A DNA stretch of 64,000 nt, taken from positions 27,622,818 to 27,686,817 of the forward strand of contig NC_135372.1 of NCBI RefSeq assembly GCF_049243985.1, written 5' to 3'. Below, piece by piece: positions 41,508-54,900 of this stretch (positions are counted from its first letter, which is position 1; every line of letters begins with the position of its first letter). The position numbers were made by a program, and so were the translations under genes. The notes under the pieces are model-generated. The model had not been told where the DNA came from, did no database searches, and saw nothing but the letters and a program-made list of their open reading frames with translations. This stretch comes from Paroedura picta. Lineage: Eukaryota; Chordata; Lepidosauria; Squamata; Gekkonidae.

Positions 41508-41585
<78 letters not shown>
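41309..41585. repeat. Purine microsatellite (GA, GGAA, GAAA)
   Basis: A GA run, then (GGAA)n, (GAAA)n, a (GGAAGAAA)n-like block, and a long (GAAA)n. All purine on the plus strand. It creates long Glu/Arg/Lys and Phe/Leu/Ser open frames that are artefacts. Located about 0.7 kb beyond the perilipin stop codon. Confidence 0.98.
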
Positions 41586-41848
41586 GGCTAAATTCCCTGC
41601 TTGTGCTTCACAGGATGACATGGATGGGAGACATACTGCTAGGCTTACAGGTATTCCGGCTACAGCTATGCAAGAGGAATAGGAGTATCAGTTGGAAGGA
41701 CCTTCCAAGCTGGCCTGCACAGGAACATCCCATCTGCAAAACAGAGCTCAGCCTAGTTAAGCCAAGCTCTCCCAGTGTCAAGAACAGAGACAGGCAGCTT
41801 TGGTTCAAAAAGCTGAAGGCTTGCTTCTCATTGAAAGAAACCAATTCC

Positions 41849-41854
41849 TTTATT
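41849..41854 (-). terminator. Candidate polyadenylation signal of the perilipin gene
   Basis: AATAAA on the minus strand, 458 bases after the stop codon, the first clear hexamer seen. No transcript support. Confidence 0.45.
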
Positions 41855-42311
41855 ACTCTGTGCCACTCTCGCTAGGGCTGACCTCCCATGAAAAGGAGGT
41901 TAATTCTGAGCAGGGATTCATACATTCCCCTAAAAGCTGATAATTCTGCCGAAGGAGAATAATGCTGAGACAGGATGATGCTGATGGTGATGCAGAATCA
42001 GAAGAAGATATGTAGATGAGCATGACAAATCATACAGAGAAGCTGCAGGCTGCCCCACGGAATCCCTTTGCACATCTACATATGTGGGTGACTGAATGAT
42101 CTAATCTTAACTGGTGCAGGGATTAGAAGGAGGCAGAAGCCAAAGGGCCATGCTGAGGCACTGCAGTTGAATAAATAATATACTTGTTTGAGAGCTGGAT
42201 AGACTGGACTGAGCTGGGCTGAGAGAAATCTTCCGTCTGGGGCAGAACAAGAGAGTGAGTCCAGCCAGGAGAACTTCCCCCAACAGCTCCAGGAAAAATA
42301 CATGAAAACGT

Positions 42312-42965
42312 TTACGGCTTCTTTTCAGATACTTCATTGAGAGAGCTTTTCCCTGCCTTTTTAACTTCCGCTTTTATCTCCTCAACCTCTCGCTTTGCTC
42401 TCTTCGGCATTTCAAAAGTAGCTTCCGCCTCTTGAGTCTTGCTTGCTTCTTTCCCTTTTCCTGCTTCCAGCTCCATGGCTTGCTCAGGCACCTTTGCCAA
42501 TTTAGGCACAGCCCTCTGTGGCTGGAGGGGCACCATCTCCTTCAGAGCCCCGCTCGACACGGTGGTCTTGCCTGCCTTCTTGGGGGCTTTCTTTGCACTT
42601 TCTGGGCTGCTGGAGGCGGGCATTTCCGCCATTGTGGGCTCCTCAGCACCAGCTGGGGCCACTTGAAAGGGCCCCACGATCCAGTTCAGAGGTGTATTCT
42701 TTGTCACATACTCCACCAACATGTCCAGGGCCTCCCGCGCCCGGGTAATCTGCTCGCGGCCCTGCTCCAGGATGCGGGATGACAAATCTTGGAAGGATGT
42801 AGCGGACGAGAAAGAAGCTTGAAGCTGGCGGACGTTGCTGACAGCTTGGTCCACTCTCTCCCGGACGTTGCCCGGTAGGCCTTCGATGCTAGACATCAGT
42901 CGCAAGTAGATGGGGCCAAGGTCTTGAGCAAGCGAGCGGAGCAAAGCCAGGGTGCGTGATTCTAC
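42312..42965 (-). CDS. PLIN3: Perilipin last coding exon: four-helix bundle end and basic tail
   Basis: Acceptor TGCAG at 42966-42970, phase 0. It encodes 217 residues and a stop. The first ~120 align with the end of the PLIN3 bundle ([13 protein letters not shown], then [12 protein letters not shown] and NWIVGPF). About 95 further residues are rich in Lys, Ala, Glu and Pro, with no match in human PLIN3, which ends soon after VGPF as I recall. Confidence 0.92.
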   Translation of the reverse strand, partial: VESRTLALLRSLAQDLGPIYLRLMSSIEGLPGNVRERVDQAVSNVRQLQASFSSATSFQDLSSRILEQGREQITRAREALDMLVEYVTKNTPLNWIVGPFQVAPAGAEEPTMAEMPASSSPESAKKAPKKAGKTTVSSGALKEMVPLQPQRAVPKLAKVPEQAMELEAGKGKEASKTQEAEATFEMPKRAKREVEEIKAEVKKAGKSSLNEVSEKKP

Positions 42966-45900
42966 CTGCAGAGAGAAGACAGAGCTTTGGATGTCACAAA
43001 AAGGAGGTATAACATCTGTGGCCCAATAAGGTTAGGGTTTCCAGTAGGGGATGCCAACCTCCAGGTGGGGCCATGGGATCTCTGGAATTACAGCTCATTT
43101 CCGGACTATAGAGATCAGTTCCCCTGGAGATAATGGCTGCTCTGGACAGTAGACTCTTCATGGCCCAGTATCCCACCAAGGTCCTCTCCTCCCCAGGCTT
43201 CATCCCCAAATCTCTCGGAATGTCCCAACCTGGATCTAACAAACCTAGCCCCCCCATCCCCCACCAGGGGAGGCATGGCACCCTAGCTGCCATTAGCTCT
43301 TCAGTGAGAAATTCCTGGGGGATTAGGCAGCGGAGCCTGGGCAGGGTGAAGTTTCAGGACTCTGCAAGGAAGTGATGCTATAGAGCCCACCCTCTGAAGC
43401 TGCCATTTTCTCTTTGGGAATTGGTCTCTCTAGTCGGGAGCTCAGGTGTAATTGTGGGGTAACCTCAGGTCCTACTTGGAGCTCGCCAACCATAGATGGC
43501 AACAAAACCTTCATGGCGGCCATATTCTGAATGGAGCGAAGGGCTGGACAGTCTTTGCAGTGTAGTGTTTGTTAAAAGCTGCCTTTCTCAACCCTTTGAC
43601 TGTGGAAGCACACCTAAAACATTTTTTACAGACTTCAAGGCATATTAGAAGTTCTGTCAGCTGGCCACAACTCCCTGCCATGCCATCTGGAAGTGACCTA
43701 TCACCAGGAAGTGACATCACCCAGATGGAACCATTGCTTTATTAGCAAGAGTTCTGCTACAAATGAAGCAGAACAAATGTTTGAATGGTTGGGCTTATCA
43801 ACCCCTCCCTCCCCTTATCAACCCCTCCATCATTGGTCACTTTGGGAGGGGTGGATCAACCTGCCCATATAGGAGCTTTCCCCTGGTTTAAAGGAGTAAG
43901 GTAGGCCTAGGAAGGCATCAGATCATACCTCTGCTGTTACACTTCCAACCAAAACTATCATACAGGATTATTGTGAAGGTAAAATGGAGAAGGGGAGGAT
44001 AGGGCTGGGTGAGAGAAAACATTTATATTTTGAGAAATAAATTATTCTGCCAGATCCTCAATGGTTCTTCATAGTGGGGGAACTGGCTTAAAGGGCCCTT
44101 TGTCTACTTGCTTTGCATAGGAGAAGGCGGTGAGGCAGCCTCCTGGTTAGCGTGAGGTATAATGCAAGCTGTCCATTCCCTGTTCTGTACTCAATGGCCT
44201 CCATACCAAGTACCAACCCTGCTTCGTTTCTGAGATCTGATGAGAGCCAGCTACAGACCAGGCTGCCTGCCTTCCTTTTCTAAATCCCCACTGAACTGAG
44301 AAGGTACCTCCAGCTGTGGGTCTCCATGGGCCTGGGTCCCTCCGGGCTGCTTCTGGACCCACTCTGACAAGACCAGGAGAAGTTTCTGTTGTGCCTCCTG
44401 GAACCGCTGTCCAACACCTTGTTTCAGATTCTCGACCTGCCAAAAGACAAAATGGGCTCATTTGTATGGGCTGAGTGTCTACAATGCATTCAGAGATGGC
44501 CTAAAGCAGACTCCAGATCCCAGGTTAGCAGGACTTGCAAAGATCTTTCTTTGATGGAAACCTTGTAGAGACACTGCTAGTCAGAAGAGACAATTTGAGG
44601 TGACAATGCCCTGACGGTTTAAGAAGAGACCTTCATATGCCTAAGGTTCTAAACCAAAGGCTGTTTGGTAGAAGTTTCACAGCTGAAACCACTTCAGTAG
44701 TTTTGAGGTCTCATGAGGGGTGACACTCATATGGGTGATCAAGTTTGGGGGAAGGAACATGTCTTGGTAGCAGAGCATTGCCATGTTTAGCCTTGAGGAG
44801 ATAACCTTTCCCCAAGACTCACCAAGAAACATGGATGGCACCAGGCTAGATGGACCAACAATCTGTAGAAGTCATCTTCAGGTGTCCAGTGTTCTCTCAG
44901 GGTGGGACTAGGGCACCTTCTTCTAAGGCTGGCTTTGTCAACTTTTTTATCATTGAGAAACCCCTGAAACATTCTTCAGGCTTCCAGAAATCCCAGAAGT
45001 ATCACAACCATGCAGAATACAGTTGGGAAGCACAGCCGTGTACATGCCCACCTGGGTCGCTACGCCTTCTAACCCCCTCCAGGCCCATCATTGGCCGTTT
45101 TGGAAGGGGGCAGGTCAACAGGACCATATATGATCCTATCACCTGATAAACGTTTAACACATATTTTAAGAGTTAATTAACTCCCACCCATTCAGGAAAC
45201 TCTTCCAGGGCCATCAAGGAACCCCAGGGTTTCACAAAACCCTGACTGAGAAATCCTGTATCTAAGGCAATGTCTCTAGATGTCTCTCTGACCTCTCCAG
45301 TTGAAAAGAACTATGAGGCGGGGAAAGGCCCTTTTCTGCTGCAGGTGTCGGAGAGATGTGTTAGTCAACAAGATGTGCTACTCCAGTTAGCCTGTCCACG
45401 CTAGCAGGCGATATGTGCGTTCCTAAGAAGAATTACACCCTTCTAAACCCATTGATGGTAGAAACGTGGGATAAAGGTTTAGCTGGTCAGGCAGTAGGAA
45501 ATTGATCCTACACATGTAGGAATCTATTGAATATTTACATATGAAGCCAGGGCCAACTTAGAGAAGCCTTAGAAAGCGGTTTTCATGGCAAGTGTACTTA
45601 TAGAATCATAGAATCATAGAGTTGGAAGGGGATCTCTAGGGTCTTCTAGTCCAACCCCCTGCACAAGTCAGGAACTCACAACTACCTGCCTACCCACAGT
45701 GAACCCAATTTCATGCCCAAGTGATCCCCACCACCACCAATAATCTCCAGAATCCAGCTTGGCCTGGAGGAAATTCATCTATCATCCCACGGTGCCAATC
45801 AGCAATTCCCTGGATATGCAAGGAAGGGCCACAAGAGACAAACACTGGCACATCCCTTCTTACCCACCCACTCACCATCTGCCTAAGTTCATAAAATCAG

Positions 45901-48900
45901 CATTTCTGTCAGATGACTATCTAGCCTGTGCTTAAAAACTTCGAAAGAAGAACCCACCACCTCCAAAGGCAGCCTGTTCCACTGAGGAACTGCTCTGTCA
46001 GGAATTTCTTTCAGATGTCTAGCCGAAAACTCTTGTGGTGCCCAAAACTGAACACAATACTGCAAGTGAGGTCTAACCAGCGTAGAGTAAAGCAGTAACA
46101 TCACCTCAAGTGATTTTCTTTTAATACGGCCCCAAATCCCATTTGCCTCTTTCGCTACCGAGTCACACTGCTGACTCATGTTCAGTGTCTGGTCTACTAA
46201 GACCCCCAGATCCTTTTCCCACGTCCTACTGCCAAGACAGCTTTTGCCCATCCTATAGTGATGCATGTGATTTTTCCTTTTGTACTCAAAAAGGACATTA
46301 CAGAGCTGGGGAAAGTATTGAAGAGGGCAATCAATATGATTCGGGGATTAGAGCCCCTTTTTTAGGATGAAAGGCTGACGAGTTTGGGACTCTTCAATTT
46401 TGAAAGGAGATGACTAAACAGCATTAAAAGGGGATTAGATGGATTCATGGAGGATGGGTCTACCAATGGCTGCTAGCCATGGTGAACCTTCACATTGGCC
46501 CATTATGCATGGGCGAGAAGGCCCGAAGTGGTGGCGACAGGGCTTCGGGGAAAATCCCCAATTATGCCCGACGTCGCCGCCATCCAGGGCCCAGCCCGAC
46601 CCAGGGCTGCAGAAGGCCCGCGTTATGGAAACGCAGGAACTTCCGCAGCTTCCGGATACTGCAGGCACCTGGCTGGGGCGGGCTAGCGCTGTGCATAATT
46701 GCCAGCATCGGGCCTTTCGTCTTGCCCAACCCCAACCTATGGTGTCCTTGTAGGGACACCGCACGCCCCTGCCCCCACCAAAGTGTGTGGAGGGGGCCTG
46801 CCCCCCCACTCCCCCTGGCCCCTCCCCACCCCCCATACACTGCCACTTACCTCGCTGGCCCCGGCACACAGCGCGTGTGGGCACGCTACGGCGGGGCAGC
46901 CCCGCACGCCCCACCCCGTGCGTTCACGAGGAACAGCGGGGCATCCTGCCCTGCTGCTACGGCATAGTGGCAGCGCAGAGTAGCTGCCACCATGCATAAA
47001 GGGTCATTCAGAGGCAATCTCTGAATCCCAGATCCAGAAGGGAACCTCAGGGGAAAGTCCCCTGTGGCTGGCCCTCCAGAGGAACTGGATGGCCTCTGAG
47101 TGAGACAGGATGCTGGACCAGATGGACCACTGGTGTGATCCAGCAGGGCTTTTCTGGCGTTCTTAAGAGAAGCACAGGTGGCTTGCCATTTTGTTCCTTT
47201 GCAAAGTCTTCGTTGGTGTTCTCCTATCCAGGTTCCAACCTTGTTTAGCATCCAAGATCTGTTGAGACTGGACTATCCTATGCTGCCTCCCCTCCATTTA
47301 TGGGCTGAGGATGGCTAAAATTGGACTTACCAAATTAATTACCATCTGGAGTTGCAAAAGTATATTTTGAGTGCTTTCCTTAAGGAGATGAAGTTTGCTG
47401 ATGGACTGAACATAGGCCCGATGGCGCACTTTGGTGGAGAGGGATCCCAAGCGGATAAAATAGCTTTGCTTCCCATCCTTTGTGTAAGCCTTCTTTGAAC
47501 TTGGTACTTCTGATGCCAGCTTTTCTGCAAAAGAAGGACAAGACAGCCTCAGTTCTGAAGGACAGATAAAAAGCAGTGTCCGAAAGACACACGGGCAGCA
47601 CAACAAAGCCTCTAGCTCTTCTCTTACCCAGCTCCTCCTGCGGCACAGGCAAAAACTGATCCACCATTCTCTCTGACTTGTCGAGCACAGCCTCCACTCT
47701 GCTCGCTACCATCTGCTTCAGGAAGTTGGTCAGCTCAGCAAGTTGGTCACTGGTATTCTCTGCAGGTTTGTATGGCCGGCCAGCCACAATATCCCTCGTT
47801 CCCTGGGCAGCTTGGAGAGCAGTGCTCACTGTAGAAGATACCACTGACTTGGTCAAGTCAACACTGTCTTGGACAGTGCCTTTGGTCAAGTTGATGATTT
47901 CGCCCACTCTGCTGGCCACGATGTCTTTGGCCCCAAATGCAACATCTTTGGCAGTATTCACTGTGGAATTCACCACCATCTTGGTTAAGTCAACACTGTC
48001 CTGAACGGTCCCTTTGGTCAGGTTGACAATGTCAGCCACTCTGTGGGACACGAGATCTGTAGCCCCGAACGCAGCATCTTTGGCAGTATTGACTGTGGAC
48101 GTCACTACCGACTTGGTCAAGTCGACGCTATCTTGGACGGTCCCTTTGGTCAAGTTGACAATATCGTTGACTCTGTTTGTCACAAGATCTGTGGCCCCGA
48201 ACTTGGCATCTGTGGTTTTGTCTGCTGCAGAATGCATCACAGCTATGGTCAAGTCAACACCGTCCAGGACTGTTCCTTTGGTCAAGTTAATGATGTCGCC
48301 CACTCGATTAGCCACGAGATCTGTGGCCCTGAATGCAGCATCCTTAGCAGTGCTCATTGAGGAAGACACCACAGACTTGGTCAAGTCAACAGTGTCCTGA
48401 ACAGTCCCTTTGGTCAGGTTGACAGCATCAGCCACTCTGTGGGCCATGAGATCCGTTGCCCCAAATGCAGCCTCCCTGGCAGTAATCAGTGTACCAGCTA
48501 CTACTGTCTTGGTTAAGTCAACACTGTCATGCACAATGTCCTTGGTGATGTCTGCAGCTTCTGTCACTCTTTGGGTGATGATATCTTTGGCTCCAAAAGC
48601 AGCATCCTTGGCCGTGTTGACCGTAGAAGAAACCACTGTTTTGGTTAAGTTGTAGCCATCTTCATACAGCTAGACGTTGTGGGAGGAAGTGAAAGAACAG
48701 AACACAACTCAGGTAGAAGGAAGAAAAAGCCATCTGGTTCAGCATCTTGTCTGTGGCCCTTTAGAAAACAGGAGACCAATGGATCAAGCAGTGATCCCCC
48801 TCCCCAACCCCCTGTCTAACAATTACACGATGAAATTGCAAGCTAATTGGTATTGGGAGATTTGCATGCCCCAGAATCCCCTTGGCCAGGGGAAACAGGA

Positions 48901-51900
48901 AATCCCAGTGAAATCACATTCCAGGTTTCTGTTTTTATGGCCTACCTCCTGCTAGCACTTACTTTGATAACTTCTCCTTCAAGACCTCTGCAAAGCTTTG
49001 GCAGTTTTTGTGGTGATGTTCTTGGAGCATCTTTTAGTGCTGATTTTATTGTTAATGGAATTTATGCTTTGTGATTTATTTTTCTCTCTGAACCATTTTG
49101 TTGTTGGAATGTTCTATTCTGGTAGCTGCTTTCATGACATCTCTGGAGAGGAGGTAGGGGCTGGGAGCTCTCCTGAAGTTACAACTGATCTCCAAACCCA
49201 GAGTTCAGTTTCCCCAGAGAAATTGGCTGCTTTGGAGGGCAGAGTCTATGGCATGGTACCCTGCTGAGGCCCCTCCTTAAATCCTGCCCTCACCAGTTAA
49301 AGTGCTGGAGATCAGAATCCATATCAGAAGGCCTTTAACATGTTCTTGGCCAGCACTAAATTTCTGTCCTCTGCTATTAAAATTTATCTCACTATGCACG
49401 CTAACCTCATTCTACTCTTATATCCACATACCTTATGATCCCCTCTTCCTTTTATTTTATTTGGGACAATGTTAGTAATATGTAATGTAATTTCACTTGG
49501 AGTACTGTGTTCTGTTTTGAGCACCACAGTTGAAGAGGAAAGTAGACAAACTGGAGCATGTCCATAGGAGGGCAACAAAGATGGTGAAGGGTTTGGAGAC
49601 CAAGACGTATGGAGAAAGGTTAGGGGAGCTTGGTCTGTTTAGCCTGGAGAGGAGATGACTGAGTGGGGATCTGATAACCATCTTCAAGTATTTAAAAGGC
49701 CGCCATGTAGAGGATGGAGCAGAGTTGTTCTCTCTTGCCCCGGAGGGACAGACCAGAACCAATGGGATGAAATTAATTCAAAAGAAATTCCATATAAACA
49801 TGCAGAAGAAGTTCCTGACAGTCAGAGCGGTTTCTCAGTGGAACAGGCTTCCTTGGGAGGTGGTAGATCCTCCATCTTTGGAGATTTTTAAACAGAGGCT
49901 GAATAGCCATCTGACGGAGAGGCTGATTCTGTGAAGATTCAAGGGGGTGGCAGGTTACAGTGGATGAGCGATAGGGTTGTGAGTGTCCTGCATAGTGCAG
50001 GGAGTTGAACTAAATGACCCAGGATGTCCCTTCCAACTCTATGATTCTATGAAATCTAACTCTCTGGTCTTCAGACAAGAGAACAAACACAGCATGGCTT
50101 GTCATTTGTGGGGATGCCTCCATGCTTAGGTGGGGACTATGTAGCGCTAGCCAGAGGAGAGCAACCAGCAAGCCACATGCCAAGGAGATGTGTCGAACCT
50201 AAGTAACATTATCTCCACCTCCAGTGCCCTCGCACCAGCCTCCTTTCTCCTGGGGAAGGGTTTTTTGTTTGTTTTTTTGTTTTGTTTTTTAAGCAAATTG
50301 TCTTGAGCAAAGAATAGGTGTTAAATTGTGCAGGCAAAGCAAAAACAAAAAATCCTCTCCCCCAGTTAAAACACAAAGCATGCATCTCTAAAGTCCCCCC
50401 TGCCAAAAAAAAAAAAAAATCAGGAACGAGATTAATTTTTAAACGCTTCAAGGCTCATGATTCCAAAAGGGGTGGCATTAAAAAAGCACAATGCATCTAT
50501 GATAAGATGCATGGCCGTCTCAACAGAGAAGTTTTACTTAAAAAAAAAATTAGCTGGCATTGCAGGCCCTTTAAAACACGGAAAGGGGTGATTGGCTGTC
50601 TGGCTTGATTTACAGAAGGAGGACAGTCATGCGTAAACCGTGTTGCTCTCTTCTGACATTTCACGCATATGTGCAAAGTGCTAAGAAGCATGAGAAAGCA
50701 ACAGAGGAAAGCGAAAGAGAGCCAGAAGGTGAGGAATGGCTGGCGTTATTTTCTTAATCTTTGTGTGGAAGTCCCCTAGATGTACAAGGAAAGAAGACAC
50801 GTTTACCTGAGTGGGTTGCTGATGAAGGCAGGGTAGGGTCTCCTCTATTCTGTCCAGTCCTTGGTTCACATAATTGTTCACTGTTGAAACTAGGCAGAAA
50901 TGGACATTCACGTGTTTTAAATATCTCACCTTTGAATTAGGTCAAAAGTGCATTGACTCCTCTGAATTGGGTTTCGGTAATGTTGGGCTTGTGTTTGTGT
51001 TTTATTGTTTATCTAAATGCCTGAAATCTCAGAGTGCAGCACAGAAGCACAAGATAAAGGGAAATTCTGTCTTTATTATTCTGTCTTGTTTGCAAGACCA
51101 GATGAACTGCAGTCAACTCAGGTTTAGTCAAATGTATCACTTGCAAAGCAGCTGGGACTGTTCTACTCAGGTTCTGCCAGGTATGTTTTTCAAGAACTCA
51201 GAGGAGTTGACCAACCTCAAAGGTCTTTCCTATAACCAAAAAAGGTCATGGTGGTCTGTCCTTGCCTGCCTCTGCACAATAAAGGCCATGGAGGTCTGCC
51301 AATGCTGGTCGCACATCCAGACACTAATGGTGGCTGATCCTGCTTAGCTTTCAAGCTCTGAAAGGTCAGGTTACACTGGGCTATCAGACTGCAGAAGAGA
51401 AGGAAATGGCCTTAAATTTGGGCTGCTGTTGTTCAAAGCCCTGGCAAAGCCTAGATTCCAAGCACAGTGAGTGTGTTTGAAAACATCTTGGGTCTGGTTA
51501 TGAGGTCCATAACTTTGTTCAACTCAATAACCCCCCCCCCACACACACACACACACACAAATTTAACTTCAAGAGCAGAGAGTACTGAAAGATTGTGTAG
51601 CTTCGTTCCAGACGGTGGCCATGCTGGTCTGCAGCAGAAGATTGAGACTGGGGTCCCATAGTTCCTGAGGGGCCAGTAAGATTTGTGGGGTGAACATCTG
51701 AGAGTGGAAAGCCAGTGAGGGTGATGGATTTCCACCCCATGCAGCCTTCCACAGAGATGTTTGCAGATCGTGGTATGCAATGTGAGACTGAGGCAGGCAC
51801 CCCATGGTTCCTTTGAAGGGGCCCCAATTCTATCAGCCTCAAAGGTACTCCTGGGTCTTAATGAACCTGTGCGTGATGTGTAAAGCTGGCTCGACCCTTT

Positions 51901-54900
51901 GGTGTTCTGAGCAAGAGTCCTCCCCCTTCCCTTCCCTTCCCTTTATACTCACTGTGGGGCACGATGCGGCCGAGAACGGGCTTTGTGCCCCCTAGGACAA
52001 TCCCTACCACTACCGCTGTTGTAGTCTCCAGCACGTGAGCAGCCTTGTTGAAATACGGATGCCTTTCCTTGGCGTTGTGGTACAAGGAGACACATAGGTT
52101 GTACATGGCGCTGATCAAGGGGAAGCTGGCCACTCTGTTCACGACATTCTGGAGCAGGGAGATGGTGAAAGCATTAAGACTTGAATCCAAACCTTTTTCT
52201 TTGATGCCCACCAATGTGGCGCTTCAGTGCAATCCCTAGTAGTGATCTTGGTGGCATTTGCCCCTCCTCCTTCCCTCTGCTTGTTTGCACTCATCACCCC
52301 CCCCCCCCCAAGAGAACTGAAATCTTCAGCATCAGCATCTGCTCAGGGTCTCAGGCCCGAAGGCGGTGAAATTGGCCTTGACCAGGACCCTGGCCCTAGC
52401 CTGGTAGAATGAGCTTCTGGGGAAGGTCAAGGCCCTGTGGTACTTGAACCACTTCTGCAGGGGCTGCAAGACAGACCTGCTCCGGGCTTTTGGTCAAGGC
52501 ATAGAATCATAGAATCATAGAATCATAGAGTTGGAAGAGGCCATACAGGCCATCTAGTCCAACCCCCTGCTCAATGCAGGCTCAGCCCAAAGCATCCTAA
52601 AGCATAAAATAACCTCCACCAAGAAATGTTGGCCCCACCACTGGGAGGAGGAGGAGGAGGAGGAGGAGGGGGAGAGGTGGAAGACTGGATCCTGCCTGAC
52701 AGCCGCCCTACCCCCAGTCTGGGAATTTTAGTTGGGGGGCATTAGGAAAAGTGTAAATGTTTTTTAACTTTTGTCTGTTGTATTTATTTATTTATTAGTT
52801 AGATTTGTATACCGCCGTTCCGAGCAAACTGGCTCATGACGGTTAACAATAAAGCATCACATAACAATATAAAACGCCCCGTAAAACAATTATTAAAACC
52901 CCAAAATTGCGACATGGAAGAGCAGGATAGAAATTAAAAATTATTATTATATTATATTTGGCATATTCTGTAGAATTGTATACAGTTCGTAGCATCCAGC
53001 TTAAATGGACTCTGGGGAATGGTAGAGGACAGGAAGGCCTGGAGGATAATTGTCCATGGGGTCGTGATGGGTAGGACACAACTTCGCAACTGACAACAAC
53101 AACATGTAGCATTCAATGGGTACAACTGGACTACTGCAATGTATCTATCATGGAGCAGCTCATGAGGACGACTGAAAGGCTTTAGCTGGTTCAAAATGTG
53201 TCAGCCCAGCTGCTAGCAGGTGTAGCTTATAGAGATCCAATCAAAAGCATCCCAGCTTCCTGGCCTAAAAAAAAGACTGAGTGGGCCTAAAGTGGCGGGG
53301 AAAATATGGTGGGACCAAATAAAAACTGCACTCTCACTTATTAGTGTGCCAGAACTGTATCTAGAAAACCAGAGCCCCACTAACTAACCACCCATCCCAG
53401 TAAGTCAGAACAACACACAAACCAAGCCAAAAATACAAAGACAAAATAAAACACACAAACACATTCTCACACTCAAACCCATCCAGCCAGATAAGCACCA
53501 AACAACTCCTGCCATGACATGAACTTATCACCACAAAAAAACAAAACAAGAAACAAGAGCACCACCCACCCAACACACAATTAGAAATGAGGACAGTCTG
53601 CCATTTAAGATGATCGGAGCTTAACCCCCTAAGGAGGAAAAACACACACACATATTCAAAAACCCCTATTCTATACAAGAGAACAACAAAGAATATGGAG
53701 GTAGACAAATAAGCTAAAACTATCAAAGCAAAGAACAGAGCAAGATAACACAAAGACAAAAAAACAAGAAGGGAGAAACAAGTAAAAGAGAGAGTCAACA
53801 AACAAAATCAACAACAAAATAACCGCTCCACAACAACAGAGCGAAAATGGGAAGGCAAAAAGGAGGGGCTCAAAGGGACTAGGGATTCCAATAATAAGGG
53901 GAAGGTGAAGAGATGGTGATGGAAGGAGATGGTATAAGAGAAGAGCTTAAACATATGGATATGCTTGGACCCCTTCTTATCTCTGTCCCATGCTTTGGTA
54001 CTCAGGGATGGAGGCTAAGGGTAGAAACCACTTCCAAAACTGACGCTGTGCAACACCAGGTTGATAAAAAATAAGACCACCACTCTGAAAAATTATTTTG
54101 CAGACCAGAGTATAGACCTGGCGTATGTGATGGAAACCTGGGTCAGGGAGGGCGACAGTCGCCTTAAAAAAAGCTAGCCCCTGTCCTCTGTCAGTCGTGG
54201 ACTGCAAGGTGGGGAGGAGGGGTTGCACTTCTAACCTGGGAGGATTGCTCTTTCAGGGCCCTTCCTGCACTGTTGGTCCTGGGCACAAAATGTGTTGTCC
54301 TCAAGTAGGATGCGGGTGGCCATCTGTATGGTGTACCATGCACCCAACGTACCACCAGATGCCCTGCCAGCTCTGCTGGAGGCAGCAGCAGTGTGGGCAT
54401 TACAGTTCCCCAAACTGTTAATTCTGGGGGACTTTAATGTCCACACCAATCTGCCATCCTCTGGAAATGGCCTGGACCTGGTGTCAGCCATGGTGAAACT
54501 ACGGCTCTCACAATTTGTCACCAGCCTGACCCATACCCTGGATCTGATCTTTGCGGCAGGATTGGAAGAGGAGCTAATACTGGCTAACCCCATTTCATGA
54601 TCAGACCACTATGCCCTGAAGGCCTGGCTAAGAATATCTCCCCCTCCTCAGTTGGCTGCTGAGCGAATTTTGGCTTGCCCAAAGCGACGTATGGATCCAA
54701 ATGGATTCCTGAACACTCTGCAGGACACAATGTCTCATAGTGCTTCTCTAAATGAGCTAGTCAGCAACTGGCATGACAGAATACTGACTGCCATTGATGA
54801 GATCGCCCCGGTCGCTGTCTCTGTTCCCCCCAAAAGTGCCCTTGATCATATATGGAGGGGCTTCATGAGATCTGAGACAGCTAGGGTGAGTTTGAAGGAG

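Noticed and set aside
41041-41682. 213- and 170-residue frames rich in Glu/Arg/Lys or Phe/Leu/Ser
   Set aside because: They are translations of the GGAA/GAAA microsatellite on the two strands.
46435-46999. Cluster of GC-rich open frames
   Set aside because: They lie within a CpG-rich DNA element flanked by 19-bp inverted ends.
53361-53801. 146-residue hydrophobic protein suggesting a membrane protein
   Set aside because: T-rich complement of an A/C-rich tract; Phe, Leu, Val and Cys follow from composition.
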